A DNA stretch of 64,000 bases. Origin: a virus. The notes beneath the pieces are model-generated. The model was given only the letters and a program-made list of their open reading frames with translations. It was not told the origin of the DNA and made no database searches. Positions 54,701 to 62,675 of the stretch are shown piece after piece. A program made the translations under genes and the position numbers. The DNA is taken from the IMG/VR virus record IMGVR_UViG_3300025141_016157, positions 1 through 64,000 of that record, one strand, 5' to 3'. Positions within the stretch are counted from its first letter, which is position 1; every line of letters begins with the position of its first letter.

Positions 54701-54907
54701 ACAAAAACAAATATGATGATAATAGATGAAGGTTTTGGATCTCTTGATGCAACAAATCTTGAAGCTTGCACAAGATTGCTGGAATCTTTAAAAAAATGGT
54801 TTAGAAATATAATAGTTATATCACATGTAGACGCAGTAAAAGACTGCGTAGATAACTCTGTAGAGATAATAAAGAAAGGTAAGGATTCTCATGTCATGTT
54901 TACATAA
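51773..54907 (+). CDS. Mre11-Rad50 fusion (gp47-gp46 in one chain)
   Basis: 1044 residues combining two proteins that are separate in T4 (gp47, gp46) and in bacteria (SbcD, SbcC). Residues 1-350: Mre11 phosphoesterase with Asp8/His10 (IADVHW), Asp44 (GGDIVH), Asn80-His81-Asp82 (GNHDG), His151 and GDIH (Asp184, His186), all intact. From about 365: Rad50 ATPase with Walker A GKNTKGKSS (400-408), long coiled coil, a zinc-hook-like C-x6-C (Cys719, Cys726) at its centre, signature ASGMEKM (about 954) and Walker B MMIIDEGFGSLD (981-992). It resects double-strand ends for recombination-dependent replication. No frame break joins the halves. Confidence 0.93.
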   Translation: MKIVHIADVHWRGLSRHEEYTASFIEFFNQCKNINPDVIYVGGDIVHSKTQGISPELIDRLSWWFTKMAEICPTHVILGNHDGLMNNKDRQDAISPIISALDNPNIYLYKKSGVYPTGFDGFNWCVFSCFDEEGWQRVRPVPGEINIALFHGAVWGSKTDIDWEIEGEVTVDLFDNFEFGMLGDIHRRQFLNSKKSIAYCGSTIQQNYGEDSGKGFLLWDIKDKDDFTVSFHEIQHCSPFVTIDWGGSVKDTLLIAKKEKPGSRFRIKSKSQITQAHAQEISARLRDSMNAAETVFKSENQFDTSEFLTRNDSKGSNLREVTTHYDLFGEYLKNYNLTQEEKDDIKDLIDKYFFSATSSEEVLRNSRWEIEKMNFDNVFSYDQENVIDFTKNTGITGIFGKNTKGKSSIIGALMYCLFNTTDRGPIKNLHIINSRKNFCKSSVDIKLNGEIFRVTRGTVKHTTRKGETYASTSLDLEKVSKDGTVENLAEEQRRETEKVLRSLIGTSEDFLMTSLASQGGMNRFIGEGSTSRKTILTKFLDLEVFEKMSDLCKQDYSDLRAISKSIKQEDWDKKIDEENECLKVSNELLNSVKSKIKSDRKLLHKLIQRKNKLGYSIEDSYTQGQIEEKRSEVSLLKEDLSGKESEIEKLKKETSEKISKLEKIKDVCDSTSIDSLREQRDTKIALEKNLIKLKAIHEKSLIRLEKLKESADMLNKVPCGSSYPACMFIKSSHEDRTMIDDQAEIVNASYENLSSCNKSLEIIKKIDPASKIKKYDILFLKLKDLEGKINISKERFINLENGRLSLTSSIEKESAELRRMVVLSEGNSNSSALDVQEKINNIQKEIEALERNQSEIIGNIAASKINVESLVADRENHDSIKQQMRSYDFFIQAVSRKGIPSRIMMSKLPAINNEILNILQGVVDFTVSLETDTTTSAMDIYIDYGDSKRIIELASGMEKMIASLAIRVALINTSSLTKTNMMIIDEGFGSLDATNLEACTRLLESLKKWFRNIIVISHVDAVKDCVDNSVEIIKKGKDSHVMFT

Positions 54908-55139
54908 CACAAAGGGATTTTTTTGCGAAGTATGCGGATATCTCTCTTTGACATCAATGGATCACAGGTCAAAAATTTCAATAGGTGCTTGCAGGGGATG
55001 TGAGCTAAAGTTTTTTGAGCCAAATGTGGAAAAATGGAAAAACGGATGGCGACCAAAAAAGAGAGAGATAAACTCTTTTAATAAAGAGAATCAAAAAAGT
55101 GTCTATTCGATTTTGTCGGAAATAAATAATTACATCTAA
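54891..55139 (+). CDS. Small zinc-finger protein
   Basis: 82 residues. CEVC and CRGC pairs (C-x2-C...C-x2-C, FFCEVCGYLSL...IGACRGCELKF) suggest one zinc ribbon. The C-terminal half is basic (KWKNGWRPKKREI). The ATG overlaps the end of the fusion gene by 17 bases. It may bind DNA or assist recombination or packaging; no known family. Confidence 0.68.
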   Translation: MSCLHNTKGFFCEVCGYLSLTSMDHRSKISIGACRGCELKFFEPNVEKWKNGWRPKKREINSFNKENQKSVYSILSEINNYI

Positions 55140-55151
55140 AGGATTACAAAT

Positions 55152-55538
55152 ATGCTTACATCACAAGAAATTGACTGTCTGGGACAATTAACAAATAATA
55201 CATGGGGCTATCCCGGAGGAATGAATAGCAAAGTACCAACTGCTGCTATAAATGTATCTCTTCAGGGAGATATAATGATCTGTACATATAGTACAATTGT
55301 AAATCTCATGAGTGATAGAAATCTAAGGGATCAGTCAAAAGGTTTTGAAGAAGAATCTGTTAAAATAGTTGCAGAATATATAAAAGAGCTAAAGAAAGGA
55401 TTTAAGAAAAAATCAGAAAGATCTTTAAAGCTAAAAGAAACAGACACTAGAGATTCAATAGAAATTATTACAGCATCTCCTTTCTCTCCTAAGAGAACTG
55501 CATACTATAGGAGATTTACAACATTTAAAGTTGATTAA
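55152..55538 (+). CDS. Conserved-type hypothetical protein upstream of terminase
   Basis: 128 residues. A strand part (TAAINVSLQGDIMICTYSTI) is followed by a helix (GFEEESVKIVAEYIKELKKG), a basic segment and a last strand with SPFSPKRTAYYRRFTTFKV. I recall this pattern from hypothetical proteins of other myophages. It lies directly upstream of the terminase large subunit, where a small terminase (gp16) might be expected, but there is no clear helix-turn-helix, so I do not assign it. Confidence 0.7.
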   Translation: MLTSQEIDCLGQLTNNTWGYPGGMNSKVPTAAINVSLQGDIMICTYSTIVNLMSDRNLRDQSKGFEEESVKIVAEYIKELKKGFKKKSERSLKLKETDTRDSIEIITASPFSPKRTAYYRRFTTFKVD

Positions 55539-55539
55539 T

Positions 55540-57168
55540 ATGGCACCACCTAAAAAAAGTAGACAGGTACAAGAAATAATCAAGTGTGGAAAAGATCCTT
55601 CATATTTCTTTAACAATTACGTAAAAATTCAACACCCTGTTCGCGGATTAATAAAGTTTGATACATTTGAGTTTCAAGATAGCTGTGTTGAAACATTTTC
55701 TGAAGAAAGATTTTCAATAGTTTTAAAATCAAGACAGCTAGGCCTCTCTACACTTGTTGCAGCCTATTCCCTGTGGATGGCTCTATATCAGAGAGATAAA
55801 AATATTCTTGTAATTGCTACAAAGCTTACTGTTGCACAAAATTTTATTACAAAAGTAAAGACTATGCTGAGATCTCTTCCGCCATGGGTTGTCTTGCCTG
55901 AGCTTGTTGCAAACAATAAGCAATTATTGCAATTTAGTAATGGATCAACAGTAAAGGCAATTCCGACTTCTGATGATGCTGGAAGATCAGAGGCACTTAG
56001 CCTGCTTATCGTTGACGAAGCAGCGTTTGTTAAGAACTTTGACTCATTGTGGATGGGACTATATCCTACAATTTCAACTGGGGGAAGGGTTATAATACTT
56101 TCAACACCAAACGGTGTAGGTGGGCAATACCACAAGCTCTATACAGATGCAGAAGCAGGTTTAAATGAGTTTAAATCAATAAAGCTTCCATGGGATGTTC
56201 ACCCAGAAAGAGATGATGAGTGGTTTGAAGAAACTACAAAGAATCTATCAGATAGACAAATTGCCCAGGAGTATCTCTGTGACTTCTCTGCCTCTGGCGA
56301 AACCTTTCTATCAAAGAACGACCTAGAGTATATCAGACAGTCTGCCAGAGCTCCTATTGAAAGGTCTGGACCATCATCGTGTGTATGGACTTGGAAATAC
56401 CCACTTTCTGAGCATGAGTATATTATTTCTGCAGATGTTTCAAGGGGAGATTCTCGAGATTATTCAACATTTCATGTCATAGACATTAATGAGAGTGAGT
56501 GTGTTGCAGAATACAAGGGGAAGATACCCCCTGATAGATTTGGTGAGTTATTAGCAGAATATGGAAAAAAATATAATAACGCATTAGTCTGCCCGGAAAA
56601 TAATTCATACGGGTATGCGACAATTTTAAAATTAAAGGAAATTCAATATCCCAATTTGTATTTTAAGAGAAGAAAGGCTGTTTTTATAGGCGATTATATT
56701 CCTGACTCAAACCCAGATCTAGCTGGATTTACAACTAGCGGAAGAACAAGATCACTAATTTTAACAAAGCTTGAAGAAGTTTTAAGAAATAAAATGGTAA
56801 AAATCTATAGCACGAGATTTTACGAAGAGTTAAAAACTTTTATATGGATAGGTAGCAAAGCACAGGGAATGAAAGGTCACAATGATGATCTTGTCATGAG
56901 TATGGCAATTGGTGTCTGGCTTTTTGATGCTGCTGACGGATATAGTAAATCAAGTAGAGATGTAAACAATGCAATGCTAAAAGCAATGTCAGTTACGAGA
57001 AATCCATACGAAGATTTGCCAGACGCAATACTTGAAGGAAGACCTCATAACAACCCAGGAAGTGAAAGAAAAAATGTAGATCCGTCAAATCCTGTAAAAA
57101 GAGGTATTCACAGTTCGGATATAAAGAATAAAATAAAGATACTTAATGACTGGAAATGGATTTTATAG
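55540..57168 (+). CDS. gp17: Terminase large subunit, gp17-like
   Basis: 542 residues. The packaging motor: an ATPase half with a Walker A of the deviant type KSRQLGLST (63-71; the Lys sits at the front instead of in GKT), Walker B LLIVDEAAF (about 155-163) and the coupling STPNG; and a C-terminal RNase H-type nuclease with SADVSRGDSRDYS, CPENNSYG and GHNDDLVMS holding the acidic residues. The deviant Walker A is common in myophage terminases. ATG 55540 follows the previous stop by one base; an upstream TTG 55531 is less likely. Followed by the portal gene as in T4. Confidence 0.95.
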   Translation: MAPPKKSRQVQEIIKCGKDPSYFFNNYVKIQHPVRGLIKFDTFEFQDSCVETFSEERFSIVLKSRQLGLSTLVAAYSLWMALYQRDKNILVIATKLTVAQNFITKVKTMLRSLPPWVVLPELVANNKQLLQFSNGSTVKAIPTSDDAGRSEALSLLIVDEAAFVKNFDSLWMGLYPTISTGGRVIILSTPNGVGGQYHKLYTDAEAGLNEFKSIKLPWDVHPERDDEWFEETTKNLSDRQIAQEYLCDFSASGETFLSKNDLEYIRQSARAPIERSGPSSCVWTWKYPLSEHEYIISADVSRGDSRDYSTFHVIDINESECVAEYKGKIPPDRFGELLAEYGKKYNNALVCPENNSYGYATILKLKEIQYPNLYFKRRKAVFIGDYIPDSNPDLAGFTTSGRTRSLILTKLEEVLRNKMVKIYSTRFYEELKTFIWIGSKAQGMKGHNDDLVMSMAIGVWLFDAADGYSKSSRDVNNAMLKAMSVTRNPYEDLPDAILEGRPHNNPGSERKNVDPSNPVKRGIHSSDIKNKIKILNDWKWIL

Positions 57169-57179
57169 GTTAGAAAATT

Positions 57180-59222
57180 ATGGCAGAAGAACCAGCAACA
57201 TCACTGTTTAGAAGACTTACAACACTTTTTAGAAGTGGGCCAGTAATCAAGAGAAAGGTTAGGAACCTTGATTCTTCGATGAAAACATCGTCTGCATTTG
57301 AACTCTTTAGAAAAAACCAGAGTCACGTCTACAGTAGTGCAATGAGTGCGTATGGCACATACGATAGAATGGCAAGGTATTCAGATTTTAGTGAGATGGA
57401 GTATACACCTGAAATTTCAAGTGCACTAGATATATACTCTGAGGAAACAGTTGCAGCAGATGAGCACGGAAGGGTTCTACACGTATATTCTGAAAATCAC
57501 ACGATTGAAAAACTTTTAAATGATTTATTTTATGATACTCTTAATGTTGAGTTTAATTTAACTGCATGGGCAAGAAACTTATGCAAATATGGAGACTTTT
57601 TTCTTTTTAATGATGTATCTCCTGAGCATGGAGTTATCAGTGCATTTCCTATACCTGTTAATGAAATAGAGCGTGAAGAGGGCTATGATCCAGAAGATCC
57701 CATGGCTGTAAGGTTTAGATGGGTTACACAGGGTAATCAAGTTCTTGAAAATTGGCAAATTGCACACATGAGAGTTTTGGGAAATGATGCATTTTTGCCG
57801 TATGGGTCTTCTGTTCTAGAGGCAGCAAGAAGAATTTGGAGACAGCTTATCCTTGTTGAGGACGCAATGCTTGTATATAGAATAGTAAGGTCTCCTGAAA
57901 GAAGGGTATTTTATATAGACGTTGGAAATGTCCCCCCGGAAGACATTCCAAATTATATGGAGCAGGTTCAATCAACTTTGAAAAAAGCACAAGTTGTCGA
58001 TAAGACAACAGGAAGAGTTGACTTAAGATATAATCCGCTATCTGTAGACGAAGATTACTACCTTCCTGTTCGAGGAAGTGATTCAGGAACGAAAATAGAC
58101 ACACTTGCCGGTGGACAAAATGCAACAGCAATTGAAGATGTCGAATATATACAGAAAAAATTATTTGCTGCTTTAAAAATTCCAAAAGCATACCTCGGAT
58201 ATGACGAAGGTCTTGGGGCAAAGGCAACACTATCTCAGGAAGATATTAGATTTTCTAGAACAATTGCTAGAATACAGCGAACTGTAATTGCTGAATTAAA
58301 TAAAATGGCAATTATTCATCTTTATTGTAATGGTTTCGAGGGTGAAGATTTACTTGATTTTGATCTAAAGCTATCCAATCCGTCTACAATTGCACAGCAG
58401 CAAAAGCTTGAACTATATAGAACAAGATTTGATGTTGCCACAACAGCAAACAATATAGAAGGTCTCGTAAGTAGGGACTGGGTGAGAAAAAGAATATTCA
58501 ACATGACAGATGATCAAATAGACGATCTTAAGATCCAAAGAGAGACAGATAAGCTAGATGATCTTAGAATAGAATCTGTTACACTGCCGCAGACTGAAGG
58601 GGCCGGTGAAGAACCTGAAGTAGATACTTCACTGCCCGGTGGTCCACCAGGAGGGGTAGAAATTGAGGATCTTGCAGACTCTGACAATAACAAGACTCTT
58701 CCGATTCTAGCGGAACCATCGTTCGTTGCAATGAGCATGAACGATGATAACTCTCCTATCAAGGCTCAGGAAAAAGTTGACAATATTTCGAAAATTTTAA
58801 ATTCAACCTTGTCAGAAGAAACATCGATTGTAGAAAAAGCAAATGATAAAGGTTATGACAATAGAAAAAGAAGAAAGAGAAATTCTCTAAATACAAATCA
58901 TGCAGCTATGACAATGCACGACCATGACGATACCGATGATTCACTTTCAGGAGATCCAGTAAAAGATATGAGGGAAAAAGAAGCTTCAAAGAGAAAGGAA
59001 GATGCAAATCCTGCAAGTCTTATAAATAGAGAGCTAAAAAATGCATCTAGCCTCCCTTCTGTATTTGAATCAGATTCAGCTTATATGTCAGCTTATTTTA
59101 ATGATAAGGTAAATGTTCAAAATAGAATGTCAGATAGATTAAGATCTACATTAAAATCCCTTGAGAGAAACATACATATTAAAAAGAAAAAGACATTATT
59201 GTCTGAAGAAAATGAGGTGTAA
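57180..59222 (+). CDS. gp20: Portal protein, gp20-like
   Basis: 680 residues. The dodecameric portal at the capsid vertex, through which the terminase pumps DNA. Typical blocks are YTPEISSALDIYSEETVAAD, ENWQIAHMRVLGNDAFLPYG, SSVLEAARRIWRQLILVEDA, VYRIVRSPERRVFYIDVG, KIPKAYLGYDEGLGAKATLS and EDIRFSRTIARIQRTVIAEL. T4 gp20 has 524 residues; the extra length lies in a C-terminal, polar, partly disordered extension (from about residue 480, rich in Pro, Gly, Asp, Ser and Lys) that may contact the prohead core. Position after the terminase supports it. Confidence 0.93.
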   Translation: MAEEPATSLFRRLTTLFRSGPVIKRKVRNLDSSMKTSSAFELFRKNQSHVYSSAMSAYGTYDRMARYSDFSEMEYTPEISSALDIYSEETVAADEHGRVLHVYSENHTIEKLLNDLFYDTLNVEFNLTAWARNLCKYGDFFLFNDVSPEHGVISAFPIPVNEIEREEGYDPEDPMAVRFRWVTQGNQVLENWQIAHMRVLGNDAFLPYGSSVLEAARRIWRQLILVEDAMLVYRIVRSPERRVFYIDVGNVPPEDIPNYMEQVQSTLKKAQVVDKTTGRVDLRYNPLSVDEDYYLPVRGSDSGTKIDTLAGGQNATAIEDVEYIQKKLFAALKIPKAYLGYDEGLGAKATLSQEDIRFSRTIARIQRTVIAELNKMAIIHLYCNGFEGEDLLDFDLKLSNPSTIAQQQKLELYRTRFDVATTANNIEGLVSRDWVRKRIFNMTDDQIDDLKIQRETDKLDDLRIESVTLPQTEGAGEEPEVDTSLPGGPPGGVEIEDLADSDNNKTLPILAEPSFVAMSMNDDNSPIKAQEKVDNISKILNSTLSEETSIVEKANDKGYDNRKRRKRNSLNTNHAAMTMHDHDDTDDSLSGDPVKDMREKEASKRKEDANPASLINRELKNASSLPSVFESDSAYMSAYFNDKVNVQNRMSDRLRSTLKSLERNIHIKKKKTLLSEENEV

Positions 59223-59225
59223 CTC

Positions 59226-60080
59226 GTGACAAAATCTCACAACAAGAAAAGAAATGTAGGTGTGGTATACGAGCTTCTTTTAAGAAGGGTCTCTGAGTGC
59301 TTAGTAAGTGAAAATAAAAAAGAAGCACAAGAGACTTTAGATATTCTTTCAAGGAAGTTTAAAAAAGGGACAAATCTTTACAAAGAGTTTAGGCTTTTCA
59401 GAGCACTCGCAAAATCACAAGTATCTGATAGTGAAACTGCAAGGGCAATATTAAGAGAAGCAAAGGGTGCAGCAATAAGAACTGACCTAAAATCTCTTGA
59501 AAAAGAAAAGTCTTCTTTAATTAGAGAGATGAATTATAAATTAAAAGATTCAAATCTATATAGAAGGTATGTTCCAGATTATAAGACGCTTGCAACGATT
59601 CAGACACTGCTAAATGACTGGCGAGACCAAGATGACACAAATATAGAAAGAATAGCACTTTATGAATCAAAAGTAGTAGATCATCTTTTGAAAGAAAAAG
59701 ATAGTCTTGACATTGAAAATCAAACAAATCCTGATATTGATAGTCTTGTTGTAAAGATAATGACAGAGAAAATTAATAAGAAGTATGATAAACAATTCAA
59801 CTCTGACCAAAGAGAGATTTTAAAGCTTTATGCATTTTCCGGTACAGATGACGACACGTCAAATAAAAAATTATCTACATGTCTTGAAGAGATTTCTAAA
59901 AAATCGCTTAGAGATATTGTAAGGCTTAAAAAGAGCACATCAAATGAAACAATTATAGAAAAGATATCAAGTGTTAAGAATCAAATACTCTTAGAATCAA
60001 AAAGAGACATAGATGATAAAAAAATAGTTAGATTTTTAACGCTAATAGATCTTTGCAAAGAAATAAGGGAGTCTGTATAA
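59226..60080 (+). CDS. Helical protein between portal and protease (prohead core candidate)
   Basis: 284 residues, GTG start behind GAGGTG. Almost entirely charged helix: NVGVVYELLLRRVSECLVSE, KKEAQETLDILSRKFKKGTN, KSLEKEKSSLIREMNYKLKD. T4 places the small core proteins gp67 and gp68 here, between gp20 and gp21; this protein is larger and not visibly related. Likely a core or scaffold component. Its stop overlaps the protease ATG by one base (TAATG). Confidence 0.7.
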   Translation: MTKSHNKKRNVGVVYELLLRRVSECLVSENKKEAQETLDILSRKFKKGTNLYKEFRLFRALAKSQVSDSETARAILREAKGAAIRTDLKSLEKEKSSLIREMNYKLKDSNLYRRYVPDYKTLATIQTLLNDWRDQDDTNIERIALYESKVVDHLLKEKDSLDIENQTNPDIDSLVVKIMTEKINKKYDKQFNSDQREILKLYAFSGTDDDTSNKKLSTCLEEISKKSLRDIVRLKKSTSNETIIEKISSVKNQILLESKRDIDDKKIVRFLTLIDLCKEIRESV

Positions 60081-60694
60081 TGTCTAATTCAATGAAACTT
60101 TTAACAGAGTGGATGCCTTTAAAGGTTGATAAGAGTATTATCTCTGAATCAAAGAGGGAGCACGGCGGAAAATTATTCTTAAAGGGAGTTTTGCAAAGAT
60201 GTGATACTCTAAACCAGAATGGAAGAATTTATCCAAAGTCTGTTCTTGAAAGAGAAATGATAAACTATCAAAAGTTTATAAAAGAAAACAGAGCGCTTGG
60301 TGAGTGTGACCATCCAGATACAAGCGTAATTGAATTGAAAAATGTCTCACACATTGTCCGAGAGGCACATCTTAATGGTGACGATGTTGTTGGAACTATA
60401 GAGCTTTTGGACACACCTGCAGGAAAAATATTACAAAGTCTAGTTGAATCTGGTGTTACCCTGGGGATAAGCTCACGAGGCGTAGGATCTACTATAAATG
60501 AAAGCGGAAATCAGATCGTTCAAGACGACTTTCAGCTAATTTGCTTTGATATGGTGTCAGAACCCTCTACACCCGGAGCATTCATGCTTAACGAGGGGAA
60601 AAACATATCCAGGAAAGATCTAGACAAACACTTTAACTCTTCTGACAAAATAGATAGAATTTTTAATGAAATATTGATGTGGGAAAATGAGTAG
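60080..60694 (+). CDS. gp21: Prohead core protease, gp21-like
   Basis: 204 residues. Serine protease that degrades the scaffold and trims capsid proteins during maturation. Core motifs: NQNGRIYPKSVLEREMINYQ, GECDHPDTS with catalytic His78, VSHIVREAHLNGDDVVGTIE and GISSRGVGS with catalytic Ser (131 or 132), then FDMVSEPSTPGAFM. The size agrees with T4 gp21 (212). The ATG at 60080 follows AAGGGAG; an in-frame TTG at 60053 would give nine extra residues but lacks a ribosome binding site. Confidence 0.93.
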   Translation: MSNSMKLLTEWMPLKVDKSIISESKREHGGKLFLKGVLQRCDTLNQNGRIYPKSVLEREMINYQKFIKENRALGECDHPDTSVIELKNVSHIVREAHLNGDDVVGTIELLDTPAGKILQSLVESGVTLGISSRGVGSTINESGNQIVQDDFQLICFDMVSEPSTPGAFMLNEGKNISRKDLDKHFNSSDKIDRIFNEILMWENE

Positions 60695-61094
60695 CAAATT
60701 ATCTAAATCAGATCTTAAAGCGATAGTCAAAGAATGTCTTGTAGAAATTTTAAAAGAAGGCATTATGAGCCCGTCATCTACTTCTAGCTCACTAAATGAA
60801 AATAAAAGATCTAGAAGGTCATCTTTTGACCATGTATCATGGGCAAAAGAATCACACCCAGAAGAAAAAATTGATTATAATGAACATGCAAGAAGTTTAA
60901 CTGATAATTCAATTCTTGCTGAAGTGCTTGCTGATAGTCAAAATACAATGATAAACCAGATAAACGCTGAAAAGATGGGAAAGTCAGCAATGTCAGGTGA
61001 CTTTGCTGAAAGAAAGGTTGCGTCATCTGATCCGGCTGATCTTTTTGGCGATGCAGCTGGAAACTGGGCAGCACTAGCATTTGGAAATAAGTGA
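60687..61094 (+). CDS. Small protein behind the prohead protease
   Basis: 135 residues, start overlapping the protease stop by eight bases. It begins SKLSKSDLKAIVKECLVEIL, an amphipathic helix like those of the proteins at 51357 and 61164, then a Ser-rich linker and helices (DNSILAEVLADSQNTMINQI, DPADLFGDAAGNWAALAFG). The setting within the head module suggests a core or head protein, possibly a protease substrate. Confidence 0.7.
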   Translation: MSSKLSKSDLKAIVKECLVEILKEGIMSPSSTSSSLNENKRSRRSSFDHVSWAKESHPEEKIDYNEHARSLTDNSILAEVLADSQNTMINQINAEKMGKSAMSGDFAERKVASSDPADLFGDAAGNWAALAFGNK

Positions 61095-61108
61095 CATCCA
61101 CTTTTTTT
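61089..61108 (+). terminator. Weak hairpin with T-run
   Basis: AAGTG-ACATC-CACTT followed by a run of seven T (61102-61108). The stem has only five pairs and overlaps the stop codon of the upstream gene, so termination would be partial at best. A 69-base gap before the next gene supports a transcription boundary. Confidence 0.35.
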
Positions 61109-61139
61109 ACTTTTTGCTGATAATAATTGATCCATTAGC

Positions 61140-61148
61140 ATATTTAAC
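61140..61148 (+). promoter_or_regulatory. ATATTTAAC box
   Basis: CATATTTAAC just upstream of AGGAGG and the ATG at 61164. The same ten bases recur before gp22 at 62675-62684. Confidence 0.35.
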
Positions 61149-61163
61149 ATCAGGAGGAATGTG

Positions 61164-61406
61164 ATGTCTTCACTTACTGTAAGTAAATTAAAGCAAATTA
61201 TAAAAGAGGAAAAGAAAGCACTTAAAGATGCGGGGCTTATATCTTCTGAAACAGTTGATGGCGCATGGTCTGGGGGCGATAACCTTGTTCACAAAATTGA
61301 TTATGTTAAAAAGCTTGGAATCAAAGAGAGAAAGCTAAGAAAAAAAGCAGAAATCTATAGACAGCTTAGAGAAAAACTTGAAAGATCAATAAAGAGGAGT
61401 AAGTAA
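61164..61406 (+). CDS. Small helical protein in the head module
   Basis: 80 residues. ATG 61164 is chosen over GTG 61161 because AGGAGG (61152-61157) is then six bases away. SSLTVSKLKQIIKEEKKALK is an amphipathic start related in pattern to other proteins here; the C-terminus is a basic helix (KERKLRKKAEIYRQLREKLE). Possibly a core or DNA-binding head protein. Confidence 0.66.
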   Translation: MSSLTVSKLKQIIKEEKKALKDAGLISSETVDGAWSGGDNLVHKIDYVKKLGIKERKLRKKAEIYRQLREKLERSIKRSK

Positions 61407-62005
61407 TGCCCACACAGTCACAAATACTCATAGACGGAAATTCAAAAGCAATAAGCCCTAAAAGAACATATGGTGATAGAAATCAAGCTTCTCTTGACCT
61501 TATGTTCCCAGGATCGCCAGTTTACACAAACCTGCTTACTGATGATGGTCTCAAGGAGACCTATGACCAGATTATTAATGGAAAACCAACTGATGCACTT
61601 CAGTCAGGTACTGGTCTTACATATGGTGGCGGATCAGGCTTTGGGCTAGCTTCCTTTGATACAAATTATATATCTAATGGCGCACCAGATATTGGAGCAA
61701 ATGCTGCTACTAAAGATGGCAAGCAATTTGGAAAAGGCGAGGGTGCACCTACAACGCCATATGTTCCACCTCTTACTTCACCTGGTGTAGGAAGCGTTGC
61801 CGCAGCAGACCAGCCACCTTATGACATCAAAGCCGGACCTCTTCTTGGGTATGATTCAGACGGAAAGCTTGAAGCACAGAATGAGTTTGGATCCGGCTAT
61901 GGATCAACTGCAAACCCAGCTGTAACAAGTGATGAGATAGACAACCAGTCTCTTGGAACTCTAATCTCAGGAAGATCGTATACAAATTCAGATACCCTTG
62001 GATAG
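61406..62005 (+). CDS. Gly/Pro-rich head-module protein of unknown function
   Basis: 199 residues, ATG overlapping the previous stop by one base. Low-complexity, rich in Gly, Ala, Pro, Thr, Ser; MFPGSPVYTNLLTDDGLKET and TGLTYGGGSGFGLASF are typical stretches. Probably flexible; might be a structural linker or injected protein. Not recognised. Confidence 0.62.
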   Translation: MPTQSQILIDGNSKAISPKRTYGDRNQASLDLMFPGSPVYTNLLTDDGLKETYDQIINGKPTDALQSGTGLTYGGGSGFGLASFDTNYISNGAPDIGANAATKDGKQFGKGEGAPTTPYVPPLTSPGVGSVAAADQPPYDIKAGPLLGYDSDGKLEAQNEFGSGYGSTANPAVTSDEIDNQSLGTLISGRSYTNSDTLG

Positions 62006-62010
62006 CCAAG

Positions 62011-62643
62011 TTGTCTAGATACTACTATAACCCATCATCCGCCAACAGTGATGGCCGGACAGGCATGGGTTATGGAAAGTCTCAAAAAATACCTTCAGCA
62101 AATACAGGTCTAGGATCAACATGGGCAATGGGTTGGGAAACTGGAATATATCCGCCTGAACCTCCAGATGATGAAGATGTTGAGTTGCCATTTGATGATG
62201 AAGATGACTTCGTTGAATTTCTATCCAAGATTAACTTGGGTTATCAATCTGCAGATTCTGTAAGGCCACGTGCTGATTTCTCTTCCTATGCCAGTACTAG
62301 TAATAGATTTTCAACTGTTGGTCTTGCAGAACAAAATATTGCAACTATGAAAGGAATGGTTCCCATAACAAGGAAGGTAAAGTATCCAAGCGGCCTTGGC
62401 ATGGCTACTGGCGGCTCTTCAAGTGAGTTTGGATCTACAAGAACTGCTCCGGGAAAGGTCGGAGGAGACGGTACACAGTTTGGTTTTGCTAGAAGAACTC
62501 TTGACCTAGACGGTCAAGGCGACATGGAAATAATGTCACTTTTGGATATACTTGGTATGTCTGATGATGAGAGAAATTTTCTAAGACAGCAGAAAAAAAT
62601 TAAAGATACGCTAATGGTAGTTGAATCTTTACTTAATAAATGA
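62011..62643 (+). CDS. Head-module protein of unknown function
   Basis: 210 residues from TTG 62011; a later ATG (MGYGKSQK, residue 19) is an alternative because the ribosome binding site before the TTG is poor. The protein has a disordered Ser/Gly/Tyr-rich start, an acidic segment (PPDDEDVELPFDDEDDFVEF) and a helical end (EIMSLLDILGMSDDERNFLR). Not recognised; probably a head or scaffold partner. Confidence 0.62.
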   Translation: MSRYYYNPSSANSDGRTGMGYGKSQKIPSANTGLGSTWAMGWETGIYPPEPPDDEDVELPFDDEDDFVEFLSKINLGYQSADSVRPRADFSSYASTSNRFSTVGLAEQNIATMKGMVPITRKVKYPSGLGMATGGSSSEFGSTRTAPGKVGGDGTQFGFARRTLDLDGQGDMEIMSLLDILGMSDDERNFLRQQKKIKDTLMVVESLLNK

Positions 62644-62649
62644 TAAATA
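62642..62649 (+). promoter_or_regulatory. T4-type late promoter candidate
   Basis: GATAAATA, seven of eight bases of the T4 late consensus TATAAATA, 55 bases upstream of the gp22 start and overlapping the previous stop codon. T4 also drives its capsid genes from such promoters. Exact TATAAATA copies occur by chance inside genes here, so this is only suggestive. Confidence 0.3.
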
Positions 62650-62675
62650 TTGATATAAGTTTTGTCTTTTAAGAC

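Noticed and set aside
55152-55538. Assignment as small terminase subunit
   Set aside because: Only the position fits; no helix-turn-helix or coiled-coil oligomerisation region typical of gp16 is visible.
55726-55755. Missing Walker A lysine in the terminase (QLGLST)
   Set aside because: Terminases of many myophages, and lambda, have a deviant Walker A with the Lys or Arg moved forward; here KSR precedes QLG, so no defect is inferred.
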